Source: Rhizobium hidalgonense
GTDB lineage: Bacteria > Pseudomonadota > Alphaproteobacteria > Rhizobiales > Rhizobiaceae
DNA: 64,000 nucleotides
Direction of reading: 5' to 3'
Assembly (NCBI RefSeq): GCF_002914525.1
Contig: NZ_LODW01000139.1
Span: 203,822 to 267,821 of the forward strand
Of this stretch, positions 16,931 to 24,964 are shown one piece after another (the first letter of the stretch is position 1; each line of letters begins with the position of its first letter). The notes under the pieces were generated by a model. It did not search any database and was not told the origin of the DNA. It saw only the letters and a list, made by a program, of their open reading frames with translations. The position numbers and the translations under genes are program-made.

Positions 16931-17659
16931 GTGGCGATGAACCAAAGCAGGGATCTGACCTTGCATCAGCGCATCCTCGGCGAGATCGAGGGCCGTATCG
17001 TCTCGGGCGATTGGCCGCCGGGGCATCGTATTCCCTTCGAGGTCGATCTCGCCACGCAGTATGACTGCTCGCGCATGACAGTGAACAAGGTGCTGACCCA
17101 ACTCGCCAAGGCCGGGCTCATCGAACGGCGCAAGAAATCCGGCAGCTTCGTCACCCAGCCGCAGGCGCAATCGGCGGTTCTCGAAATCCACGACATCAAG
17201 GCCGAGGTGCAGTCGCTGAACCTGCCCTATTCCTATGCCGTTTCCAAGAAGGCGAGCCGCAAGGCCAAGGCGGAAGACAGAAGCCGGCTGGAATTGCCGG
17301 CGGCGTCCTCGGTCGTCGAGGTCGTCTGCATCCACAATGCCGGGGCGCGGCCCTTCTGCCTGGAGGAGCGGCTGATCAGCCTTGAGACCGTACCTGAGGC
17401 CGCCGATGCCGATTTTCTAACGGTGGCCCCGGGGCCCTGGCTGCTCAATCAGGTGCCATGGAGCACGGCTGAACACCGGATCCACGCCGTTTCTGCCAAT
17501 GCCGAACTGGCCGCGGCCCTCGATATCGCGCGCAATACGGCCTGCTTGGTGGTCGAACGCCGCACCTGGAGCGGCGCTGGCCCGGTGACCCATGTACGCT
17601 TCACCTATCCCGGCGACCGCCACGCACTGGTGGCGCGTTTCACGCCGGCTTCGCAATAG
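16931..17659 (+). CDS. hutC: HutC, GntR-family repressor of hut genes
   Basis: This 242-aa GntR/HutC regulator has an N-terminal winged helix (LHQRILGEIEGRIVSGDWPPGHRIPFEVDLATQYDCSRMTVNKVLTQLAKAGLI) and a UTRA effector domain (about 95-235). HutC proteins repress hut operons and respond to urocanate. The start is GTG at 16931 or ATG at 16937. It sits downstream of hutF, and its likely target is the palindrome at 15437-15448. It is tail-to-tail with a second HutC-like gene. Confidence 0.92.
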   Translation: MAMNQSRDLTLHQRILGEIEGRIVSGDWPPGHRIPFEVDLATQYDCSRMTVNKVLTQLAKAGLIERRKKSGSFVTQPQAQSAVLEIHDIKAEVQSLNLPYSYAVSKKASRKAKAEDRSRLELPAASSVVEVVCIHNAGARPFCLEERLISLETVPEAADADFLTVAPGPWLLNQVPWSTAEHRIHAVSANAELAAALDIARNTACLVVERRTWSGAGPVTHVRFTYPGDRHALVARFTPASQ

Positions 17660-17693
17660 TCGCCATGTTCCATATACAACATGGCGACTGTTT
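17658..17693 (+). terminator. Terminator between two convergent regulators
   Basis: AGTCGCCATGTT (17658-17669) pairs perfectly with AACATGGCGACT (17678-17689) around an 8-nt loop and is followed by GTTTT on the plus strand. It overlaps the hutC stop and lies 4 bp from the stop of the convergent gene. The loop and right arm contain CCATATACAAC, the same 11-mer found in the promoter at 18530-18540. Confidence 0.8.
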
Positions 17694-18449
17694 TCATTCC
17701 TCGAACATCTTACCGCTGCGGGCTTCAAGCCGGTAGCGATAGCCGGGATAGACGAGGCGGGCGGTCGACACCACCTGTTTTGCCGACCATGTACGCCGGC
17801 GGATCGTCAGGCACGGCTCGGTCTTCAGGATGGTCAGCAGCTTGCATTCCCAGGCCTGCGGCATTGCCGCCTCGACGACGTGTTCGGAGCCGCTGAGCGG
17901 GGCGGCCGCCGTCAGATAGGCATTCGGCGTCAGGGTGGTGAAATCCTGGTGGAGATATTCGGGCGCGGCCTCCGGATGGACGAAACGGTCCTCGATCTGC
18001 ACCGGAACGCCATTTTCGCTGTGCACGATCAGCGAGTGGAAGACCGCCGCGCCGATTTCAAGTTCGAGCGCGTCGGCGATCTCGGGGGAGGCGGTTTCCT
18101 GGGCCAGAACGACGACGGAAGCCTCATGGACGTGGCCACGTTCGGCGATTTCCTCGGCGATGTTGCGCACTTCGAACAGCGCCGAATAGCCCTTGCGCTC
18201 CGCCACGAACGAGCCGACGCCCTGGATGCGGACAAGTTCGCCTTCATTGGCGAGTTCGCGCAGCGCCCGGTTTGCGGTCATCTTGCTGACGCCGAGCTCG
18301 ACGACCAGCTCGTTTTCCGACGGTACGCGGTATTTCGGCGGCCATTCGCCGCTATGGATGCGGTCGAGGATCACCTGCTTGACGCCGGCATAAAGCGGCG
18401 TGCTATCATTTTCCGCCAGCTCACGCTTCATTTCCCCGGGACGCTTCAT
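17694..18449 (-). CDS. Second HutC-like GntR/UTRA regulator
   Basis: This 251-aa GntR/HutC paralogue has a wHTH (YAGVKQVILDRIHSGEWPPKYRVPSENELVVELGVSKMTANRALRELANEGELVRIQGVGSFVA) and a UTRA domain. It is divergent from the amino-acid ABC transporter and MIO-less lyase operon at 18644-23326, so it is the natural candidate regulator of that operon. It differs from hutC throughout the ligand domain, suggesting a different effector. An alternative is that both repressors act on the hut promoter. Confidence 0.88.
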   Translation of the reverse strand: MKRPGEMKRELAENDSTPLYAGVKQVILDRIHSGEWPPKYRVPSENELVVELGVSKMTANRALRELANEGELVRIQGVGSFVAERKGYSALFEVRNIAEEIAERGHVHEASVVVLAQETASPEIADALELEIGAAVFHSLIVHSENGVPVQIEDRFVHPEAAPEYLHQDFTTLTPNAYLTAAAPLSGSEHVVEAAMPQAWECKLLTILKTEPCLTIRRRTWSAKQVVSTARLVYPGYRYRLEARSGKMFEE

Positions 18450-18521
18450 TGCCTATTCCTTTTGCACGAATGCAATTCGCCGCATAAACCGACTTTCCTC
18501 TTGCATATCACAAAATATCTC

Positions 18522-18540
18522 ATATGGTACCATATACAAC
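18522..18540. promoter_or_regulatory. Probable operator of the second HutC-like regulator
   Basis: ATATGGTACCATAT (18522-18535) is a perfect 14-bp palindrome that runs into CCATATACAAC (18530-18540), which carries a TTGTATA half-site on the minus strand. It lies in the 194-bp gap between the regulator and the ABC operon, about 105 bp upstream of the binding-protein gene. Confidence 0.6.
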
Positions 18541-18643
18541 CTCCCAATCGGTCCTGGACACAGAAATAGGACGGAAAGGGCAAGCCGGCGAAGATCGGCG
18601 TGGTGCCGCAAGGTCTGTTTCAACTCCAGAGGAGAATTCATCA

Positions 18644-19486
18644 ATGAAATTCAGCACAATCCTGTTTTGCGGCGTCGCCGCTCTTTCCGCTTTCGCAGCG
18701 CCCGCCTTTGCCAAGGACTGGACGAAGGCGACCATTACGCTCGAAGGCGCCTATGCGCCGTGGAACCTCACCAATGCCGACGGCACGCTCGGCGGCTTCG
18801 AGCCGGAGCTTGCCAAGGTGCTCTGCGAACGCGCCAAGATCGAATGCACGCTGGTCGCTTCCGACTGGGACGGCATGATCCCGGCGCTCAACGCCGGCAA
18901 GTTCGACGTCATCATGGATGCACTGTCGATCACCGAAGAGCGTAAGCAGGTTATCGGCTTCACCATTCCTTATGCCGCCACCCCTGCTGCCTTCGCCACC
19001 GCCAAGGACAGCCCGCTCGCTAAGGCCGCCGGCACCGGCGCCACGATAAAGATGACGCCCGGCCAGACCGGCGTGAAGGAAATCGATGCGCTGAAGGCTG
19101 CTTTCAAGGGCAAGACGATCGGCATCCAGGCAGCGACCGTCTACGCCAAGTTCGTCTATGACAATTTCGGCGACATCGCCGAGATTCGCGAATACAAGAC
19201 CGGCGCCGACCGCGACCTTGACCTGCAGAACGGCCGCATCGACCTCGGCTTCGACGATGCCGTGTATTTCGCCAATGCGTTCAAGTCCGCCAACGACACG
19301 CTTGATTTCACCGGTCCGGAGATCGTCGGCTCGATCTGGGGCGAGGGCGAAGGTCTCGGCATCCGCCAGGCCGATACGGATCTGCGCGACAAGTTCAATG
19401 AGGCGATCAAGTCGACGCTTGCCGACGGCACCGTCAAGAACCTCTCGATGAAGTGGTTCAAGGTCGACGTCAGCCCGCAGCAATAA
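18644..19486 (+). CDS. Amino-acid ABC transporter, periplasmic binding protein
   Basis: This 280-aa family-3 solute-binding protein (His/Lys/Arg/Orn/octopine type) has a cleavable signal peptide ending AFAAPAFA before KDW. The pattern GAYAPWNLTNADGTLGGFEPELAKVLCERAKIECTLVASDWDGMIPALNAGKFDVIMDALSITEER is classic for the family. The ATG at 18644 follows GAGGAG. It is the first gene of an operon with two permeases, an ATPase and a HutH-like protein. The substrate is unknown, but context favours histidine or a related amino acid. Confidence 0.92.
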   Translation: MKFSTILFCGVAALSAFAAPAFAKDWTKATITLEGAYAPWNLTNADGTLGGFEPELAKVLCERAKIECTLVASDWDGMIPALNAGKFDVIMDALSITEERKQVIGFTIPYAATPAAFATAKDSPLAKAAGTGATIKMTPGQTGVKEIDALKAAFKGKTIGIQAATVYAKFVYDNFGDIAEIREYKTGADRDLDLQNGRIDLGFDDAVYFANAFKSANDTLDFTGPEIVGSIWGEGEGLGIRQADTDLRDKFNEAIKSTLADGTVKNLSMKWFKVDVSPQQ

Positions 19487-19513
19487 GCGTTTCGGCCTTT
19501 CGGCCGCAAACAC

Positions 19514-19541
19514 CTGTCTCCGGCTTTATCGCCGGAGACAG
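19514..19541 (+). other. Intercistronic hairpin after the binding-protein gene
   Basis: CTGTCTCCGGC pairs with GCCGGAGACAG around TTTATC, with no U-tract. Such hairpins between a binding-protein gene and its permease genes often protect the upstream message and raise the binding-protein level. Here it sits in the 105-bp gap before the permease. Confidence 0.65.
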
Positions 19542-19591
19542 CATGTTATTGTCAATCCACAAAACGCTGCCGCGGACGGGGAACGGACGAC

Positions 19592-20317
19592 ATGGCAAGT
19601 TTGGAACTGCTTGGCTTCGGCTCGACCGGATGGGGCGCGCTGCTTATTCTCGCCACCTTGATGACGCTGGCCGTCACGGCGACGGCGCTTGCGATCGGCG
19701 CGGTGCTCGGCGCGATCGTCGCGGCGGCAAAACTCTCGGGCAACCCTGTCTTCGTGGCATTCGGCAATGTCTATACGACCGTGTTTCGCGGCGTGCCGGA
19801 ACTGCTGATCATCTATCTCATCTATTTCGGCGGCTCCTCGGCCATCACCTCGATCGGCAAGGCGATGGGCTACGAAGGATTCCTCGGCCTGCCTTCCTTT
19901 GCCGCCGGGGCGCTTGCCGTCGGCATCATTTCCGGCTCCTATCAGGCGGAGGTGTTCCGCGGCGCCTTCCTCGCCATTTCCAAGGGCGAGCTGGAAGCGG
20001 CCTCGGCGATCGGCATGCATCGCGGCCTGCGCTTTCGCCGCATCATCATGCCGCAGGTGCTGCGGCTGGCCATTCCGGGCCTCGGCAATGTCTGGCAGCT
20101 CAGCCTCAAGGATTCGGCGCTGATCTCCGTGACCGGCCTTGCCGAACTGATGCGCACCAGCCAGGTGGCGGCGGGCTCGACCCGGCAATATTTCCTGTTC
20201 TTCATTGCCGGCGGCTGCCTCTACCTGATCCTGACCAGCCTTTCCGACCGCATCTTCAACCGCGCCGAACGCCGGGCCAATCGCAGCATGCCGGCATCGG
20301 CCATGGGCCAGGCGTAA
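19592..20317 (+). CDS. Amino-acid ABC transporter permease
   Basis: This 241-aa HisQ/HisM-type inner-membrane permease has several hydrophobic helices. The EAA-like loop EVFRGAFLAISKGELEAASAIGMHRGLRFRRIIMPQVLRLAIPGLGN contacts the ATPase. It is followed 10 bp later by the second permease, and the two should form the heterodimeric channel. Confidence 0.93.
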   Translation: MASLELLGFGSTGWGALLILATLMTLAVTATALAIGAVLGAIVAAAKLSGNPVFVAFGNVYTTVFRGVPELLIIYLIYFGGSSAITSIGKAMGYEGFLGLPSFAAGALAVGIISGSYQAEVFRGAFLAISKGELEAASAIGMHRGLRFRRIIMPQVLRLAIPGLGNVWQLSLKDSALISVTGLAELMRTSQVAAGSTRQYFLFFIAGGCLYLILTSLSDRIFNRAERRANRSMPASAMGQA

Positions 20318-20327
20318 GGAGGCGACG

Positions 20328-21032
20328 ATGGATTTCACCTTTCTTGCTTCGACCATGGTAACCCTGCTCAAGGCGGTGCCGACGACGCTGATCCTGTTTT
20401 CGCTATCGATCTTCTTCGGCGGCGTGCTGGCGCTCGTCATTGTCTCGATGCGGGTCAGCGGCAACCCCGTGCTTTCAGGGTTCGCCAAGGGCTACATCTT
20501 CGTCTTCCGCGGCTCGCCGCTGCTGATCCAGATGTTCCTGGTGTTCTACGGCCTCGGCCAGTTCGGCGTCATCCGCTATTCCTTCCTCTGGCCATTCCTG
20601 CGCGAGCCGATGGTCTGCGCCGTGCTGTCGCTGGCGCTCTGCACCGCCGGCTACACGGCGGAGATCTTTCGCGGCGGCATCCGCGCCGTCTCGCCGAAGG
20701 AGATCGAGGCGGCGCGCTCGATCGGCATGTCCGGCTTCCTGCTGGTGCGCCGCATCCTGGCGCCGATCGCCTTCCGCCATGCGCTGCCGGCCTATTCCAC
20801 CGAGATCGTGCTGATGATGAAATCGACGGCGCTCGCAAGCCTCGTCACCGTCTGGGAGGTCACCGGTGTCGCCCAGCGGCTGATCTCGCAGACCTACCGC
20901 ACGATGGAAGTCTTCCTCTGTGCGGCGATCATCTATCTCGTGCTGAACTTCATCATCCTGCAGGGCATGGCCCTGCTCGAATATTCGCTGTCCCGACACC
21001 GCCGCGCGGCCCCGCAGCCGCTGAAGGCATAG
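20328..21032 (+). CDS. Amino-acid ABC transporter permease
   Basis: This 234-aa HisM-type permease has the coupling loop AEIFRGGIRAVSPKEIEAARSIGMSGFLLVRRILAPIAFRHALPAY. It partners the preceding permease. The start MDFTFLAS is preceded by AAGGAGG. Confidence 0.93.
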   Translation: MDFTFLASTMVTLLKAVPTTLILFSLSIFFGGVLALVIVSMRVSGNPVLSGFAKGYIFVFRGSPLLIQMFLVFYGLGQFGVIRYSFLWPFLREPMVCAVLSLALCTAGYTAEIFRGGIRAVSPKEIEAARSIGMSGFLLVRRILAPIAFRHALPAYSTEIVLMMKSTALASLVTVWEVTGVAQRLISQTYRTMEVFLCAAIIYLVLNFIILQGMALLEYSLSRHRRAAPQPLKA

Positions 21033-21059
21033 GCAGTTTTTGACCTGATTGGAGCAATC

Positions 21060-21836
21060 ATGCCAGGCGTTACCAGACTTTCGGTCCGCAATATCCGCAA
21101 GAGCTTCGGCACGCACGAGGTCTTGCGCGGCATTTCCCTCGATGCCGAGGACGGCGACGTGATTTCGCTGCTCGGCGCTTCCGGCTCCGGAAAATCGACG
21201 TTCCTGCGCTGCATCAACATGCTCGAAACAGCCAGCGACGGCGAGATCTGGGTCGACGGCGAGCATATTGAAATGGTTCACAAGAACGGCAAGTCGAAGC
21301 CGGCCAGCCAGAAGCAGGTGGATCATATCCGCTCCGAACTCGGCATGGTGTTCCAGTCCTTCAATCTCTGGTCCCATATGACCATCCTGCAGAACGTCAT
21401 CGAAGGTCCCGTTCATGTGCTGAAGCGGCCGCGCGCCGACTGCATCGCCGAGGCTGAGGCACTGCTCGAAAAGGTCGGCATCGCAGATAAGCGTCATGCC
21501 TATCCCGCCCATCTCTCCGGTGGCCAGCAGCAGCGCGCCGCAATCGCCCGCGCTTTGGCGATGAAGCCGAAGGTCATGCTCTTCGATGAGCCGACCTCGG
21601 CGCTCGATCCGGAACTTGTCGGCGAAGTGCTGCGCGTCATGCGCGCGCTTGCCGAGGAGGGCATGACCATGCTCGTCGTCACCCATGAGATGAGCTTTGC
21701 CCGCAACGTCTCGAACCGCGTCGTCTTCATGCGTCAGGGACTGATCGAAAGCAGCGGCAAGCCCGATGAGATGTTTACCGGCGGCGCCACGCCCGCCTTC
21801 CGCCAGTTCATCGGCCATTTCGGAAGCGGTCAATGA
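21060..21836 (+). CDS. Amino-acid ABC transporter ATP-binding protein
   Basis: This 258-aa HisP-type ATPase has Walker A GASGSGKST, signature LSGGQQQRAA, Walker B VMLFDEPTSALDP and the H-loop VVTHEMSFA. Its stop overlaps the start of the HutH-like gene as ATGA, coupling transporter and lyase translation. Confidence 0.96.
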   Translation: MPGVTRLSVRNIRKSFGTHEVLRGISLDAEDGDVISLLGASGSGKSTFLRCINMLETASDGEIWVDGEHIEMVHKNGKSKPASQKQVDHIRSELGMVFQSFNLWSHMTILQNVIEGPVHVLKRPRADCIAEAEALLEKVGIADKRHAYPAHLSGGQQQRAAIARALAMKPKVMLFDEPTSALDPELVGEVLRVMRALAEEGMTMLVVTHEMSFARNVSNRVVFMRQGLIESSGKPDEMFTGGATPAFRQFIGHFGSGQ

Positions 21837-23326
21837 CCATCACCATCGATGAAGTGCTGACCTGGCGCGATGTCGCGTGCGTTGGGGCAGGGGCTGCGCT
21901 TGCGCTGTCGCCGGCCGCCTGGGCGCGCGTCGAGCAGGCAAGCCACATCGTCGCCAGCATCGTTGAATCAGGCGTGCGTGCCTATGGCGTCAATACCGGT
22001 GTCGGGGCGCTCGCCGACACGGTGGTCGACCGGGCCTCGCAGAGCCTGTTGTCGCGCAGCATCGTGCTCAGCCATGCCTGCGGCGTCGGCCCATTGCTCG
22101 ATGCCCGCGCGGTGCGCGCCATTATTGCCGCTCAGATCGCCAATTTCGCCCACGGCCATTCCGGCGTGCGGCGCGAGATCGTCGAGCATCTTGCGGCCCT
22201 GCTGGAACATGACTGCATTCCCGACGTCCCATCGAAAGGCTCGGCGGGTTATCTCACCCACAACGCCCATACGGCGCTCGTCCTCATCGGCGAAGGCAGC
22301 GCCACGCTCGGCGGCCAACGCATGAGCGGTCGCGCGGCACTGGCGGCGATCGGCCTCGAACCGCTGGTGCTCGGCGCCAAGGAAGGGCTTAGCCTTGTCA
22401 ACGGCACGGCCTGTGCCACCGGTTTAACTGCCGTCGCACTTTTGCGCACCGAACGGCTGCTCGATTGGGCCGATGCGATCGCGGCGCTGACGCTGGAAGC
22501 GGCGGGCTGCCAGATCGCCGCCTTCGACGCGGCGGTGCTGAAGCTGCGCCCGTCCGCCGGGATCGAAAAGGTCGGGGCGACACTACGCGCCCGCCTTGGC
22601 GGCAGCGGCCTTGTCGCCGCCGCCTTCGGCCGGCGCACCCAGGATGCGCTCAGCCTCCGTTCGGTGCCGCATGCCCATGGCGCCGCCCGCGACGTCTTCG
22701 ACAATTCCGCCCGCATCGCCGATCAGGAACTGGCCTCGGTGACGGACAATCCTGCGGTCTCAGGCACGCCGGAGCGGCCGATCGTCTCCTCGGAGGCACA
22801 TGCCGTCGCCCCGGCGCTCGGGCAGGCGGCCGATAGCCTGGCGATTGCGCTCGCGCAAATCGGCGCGATCAGCGAACGGCGTATGGACCGGCTGGTCAAT
22901 CCGCTGGTGAGCGGCCTGCCGCCGTTTCTGGCAAGCGACGCCGGCAGCCATTCCGGCTTGATGATCGCCCAATATACCGCAGCAGCGCTCAGCAACGAAA
23001 ACCGCCGCCTTGCCGCACCCGCGGCCATGGATGGCGGCCTCACCTCGGGCCTGCAGGAGGATTTCCTCGCCCATCCGACAGCTGCCGTCGGCAAGCTGCT
23101 CGCGGTCGTCGACAATGCCGAATATATCCTGGCGATCGAGCTGATGGCCGCCGCCCAGGCGCATGATTTCCTGGCGGCGACGGCGCCGCGGGCGCCAGGT
23201 ACGGATCTCGTCTATCGGGCTGTGCGGGAGCGTATCTCCCATTATGGCGACGAGCGGCCGCTCAACGGTGATATCGAGGCCGTGCGCAGCCTCATCCGCG
23301 AGATAGCGCCGCCGCCGATGGATTGA
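21833..23326 (+). CDS. HutH-like protein lacking the MIO triad
   Basis: This 497-aa member of the histidine/phenylalanine ammonia-lyase family keeps the overall fold markers: AYGVNTGVG with Tyr51, GAKEGLSLVNGT, SVTDNPAVS and SGLQEDF. The loop that should read GSVGASGDLAPLAH reads KGSAGYLTHNAH (135-146). It is three residues shorter, with no Ala-Ser-Gly to form MIO. NGTQ is NGTA and the GGNFH motif is SSEAH. It cannot be assumed to be a histidine ammonia-lyase, whatever automated naming says. It is coupled to an amino-acid ABC transporter and probably controlled by the second HutC-like repressor. Possible roles are a cofactor-independent eliminase, an isomerase or a ligand-binding protein. Confidence 0.9.
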   Translation: MTITIDEVLTWRDVACVGAGAALALSPAAWARVEQASHIVASIVESGVRAYGVNTGVGALADTVVDRASQSLLSRSIVLSHACGVGPLLDARAVRAIIAAQIANFAHGHSGVRREIVEHLAALLEHDCIPDVPSKGSAGYLTHNAHTALVLIGEGSATLGGQRMSGRAALAAIGLEPLVLGAKEGLSLVNGTACATGLTAVALLRTERLLDWADAIAALTLEAAGCQIAAFDAAVLKLRPSAGIEKVGATLRARLGGSGLVAAAFGRRTQDALSLRSVPHAHGAARDVFDNSARIADQELASVTDNPAVSGTPERPIVSSEAHAVAPALGQAADSLAIALAQIGAISERRMDRLVNPLVSGLPPFLASDAGSHSGLMIAQYTAAALSNENRRLAAPAAMDGGLTSGLQEDFLAHPTAAVGKLLAVVDNAEYILAIELMAAAQAHDFLAATAPRAPGTDLVYRAVRERISHYGDERPLNGDIEAVRSLIREIAPPPMD

Positions 23327-23339
23327 ATTGTGCAGACCG

Positions 23340-23882
23340 TCAGAATGGCTTGCTGGTGTCGGAATCCTGCTTCGGCTTTCCGCCGGCTTCCAGCCGCTTG
23401 AGGCACTGGCGATAGGTTGGATAGAGCTGGTCCACCCGCGAGAGCGGCAGCGTCCAGTCGCCTTCGTCGCCGGCAAAGGTCAGTTGCACGTCAGGGGTTC
23501 CTGAAAAGGAATTCTTGATGATCTTCTTCAGTCCGCCGTTTCCTTTGCTCGCCGGTGGCCAGAGGCGAAGCGTCGTCTTGTCGAAGAATTCGGCGGCAAC
23601 CACTTTCGTCACGTTGCGATCGGTCAGCGTCACCTCTGTCGTGGTGCCGGCCGGAATGTCCCAGCTGGTCTTGGTCACCAGCCAGAAGGTCTCGGTGGCG
23701 CTCTGACGGAATTCCATTGTCTTGCCGAGTTCGCTGTCCCACAGCAGCCGGCAATAGGCAGGGCTCTCGTTCGCAAAGCCGACCGACCATTGCCGCGCAC
23801 CGCCCATCCATTCGGTCTCGCCGAAGGCTGCGACCGGCTGCAGGACGGATGCCATCAGAACCATCGCGGTCAGAATTTTCAT
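23340..23882 (-). CDS. Secreted protein of unknown function
   Basis: This 180-aa protein has an N-terminal signal peptide (MKILTAMVLMASVLQPVAAFG). The mature part is beta-rich with two Cys (SPAYCRLLWD and TYRQCLKRLE) that could form a disulfide. The ATG at 23882 follows GGAGAA; the longer frame to 23924 is rejected. It converges on the HutH-like gene with a 13-bp gap. I do not recognise the family. Confidence 0.75.
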   Translation of the reverse strand: MKILTAMVLMASVLQPVAAFGETEWMGGARQWSVGFANESPAYCRLLWDSELGKTMEFRQSATETFWLVTKTSWDIPAGTTTEVTLTDRNVTKVVAAEFFDKTTLRLWPPASKGNGGLKKIIKNSFSGTPDVQLTFAGDEGDWTLPLSRVDQLYPTYRQCLKRLEAGGKPKQDSDTSKPF

Positions 23883-24085
23883 CGCGGAAATCTTCTCCAG
23901 GACAATCGGCTCCAGCGGTAGCAAAAGAAGGTTGAGCTTTTGCTACCAAAGCGTCGCGCGACTTTTCGCGTACAACAACGCAGTCGCAACTGGTGCGTCC
24001 TGGGCGTCGTCATTCCCGCTCCCGAAGAACGCCAGAAGCACACTGAAGGATAATCGCTAGCAGTACGAAGTTCGTCAGTCCGGCG

Positions 24086-24874
24086 TCAGAACCGGATGGC
24101 GACTCCGAAGATCGGCCCTTGCTGGACAACGTCGAAGACGAAGCCGTCATTGTCGTAATTGACGCCCAGTGCACGATACCCGGCGACCGCCGAGATGCTG
24201 TTGTTGAACTTGTAGCCGAGGCCCAACGCTACGTCCCAGTCGAGATCGGCGCCGCCGGCACCCACCAGACCCCATCCCGTAAGATAGATTTCAGGCGTGA
24301 AGAAGTAGTTTCCTCTGACGCCAGCGACGGCATCGACCCATGTCGCGCTGTCTTCGACATCCACTCCGGCCAGGATGCCGCCATTGAAGGAGATCTCGGT
24401 TTCGACCGACCAGACCTTCATGCCGCCGACCACGTCCAGATGGCCATTTTGGTCTTCGAGCACGGCGTAACCGACGCCAAGAAATCCCGCGAAGGTCTTC
24501 GATGTCACATCGACGTTGTCGGCAAGGATGCCGGCAGGGGTGTCGGCGTCGGCACCGAGCTTGGTGTAGATCACGTCACCAACGATGCTGAAGCGATCGT
24601 ACCTTGCTTCCCCAGCCGCCATGAAAGCGAAGTCGAGGTTTTTGAGGATATCGCCGAAATCCGGGTCGATATGAACTTCCGGAAGCCCAAACTGCCCAAT
24701 ATCGCCGGATATGCCGGCAGCCCAGAAATAGGGAGCGAAGGTGAATTCCCAGCCGCTCTGGCTCTCGACTGTTTTTGCTTCCGGCGTAAGCGGCGTTATA
24801 TCGGCGGCGTTGCCGACCGACGCAGCGGAGATCCCCGCCAACAACAGAATGGCACGCAAGTATATGGCTTTCAT
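24086..24874 (-). CDS. Outer-membrane beta-barrel protein
   Basis: This 262-aa protein has a signal peptide (MKAIYLRAILLLAGISAASVGNA), then alternating aromatic/glycine strands and a C-terminal Phe (IFGVAIRF), the hallmark of BAM-inserted barrels. The first strand, EFTFAPYFWAAGISGDIG, resembles porin-like barrels of about 10-12 strands. GGGGG precedes the ATG. It follows the octaheme cytochrome in the same orientation and may provide the outer-membrane route for that cluster. This is inferred from position. Confidence 0.8.
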   Translation of the reverse strand: MKAIYLRAILLLAGISAASVGNAADITPLTPEAKTVESQSGWEFTFAPYFWAAGISGDIGQFGLPEVHIDPDFGDILKNLDFAFMAAGEARYDRFSIVGDVIYTKLGADADTPAGILADNVDVTSKTFAGFLGVGYAVLEDQNGHLDVVGGMKVWSVETEISFNGGILAGVDVEDSATWVDAVAGVRGNYFFTPEIYLTGWGLVGAGGADLDWDVALGLGYKFNNSISAVAGYRALGVNYDNDGFVFDVVQQGPIFGVAIRF

Positions 24875-24964
24875 GAGAATCCCCCGATCTCGTTTGTCGC
24901 CTCGGCACTGCTTTCCCGAGTCAGCACTGTGCAGCGAGAAGTAGATTTGGACAAGCTTGAATAC

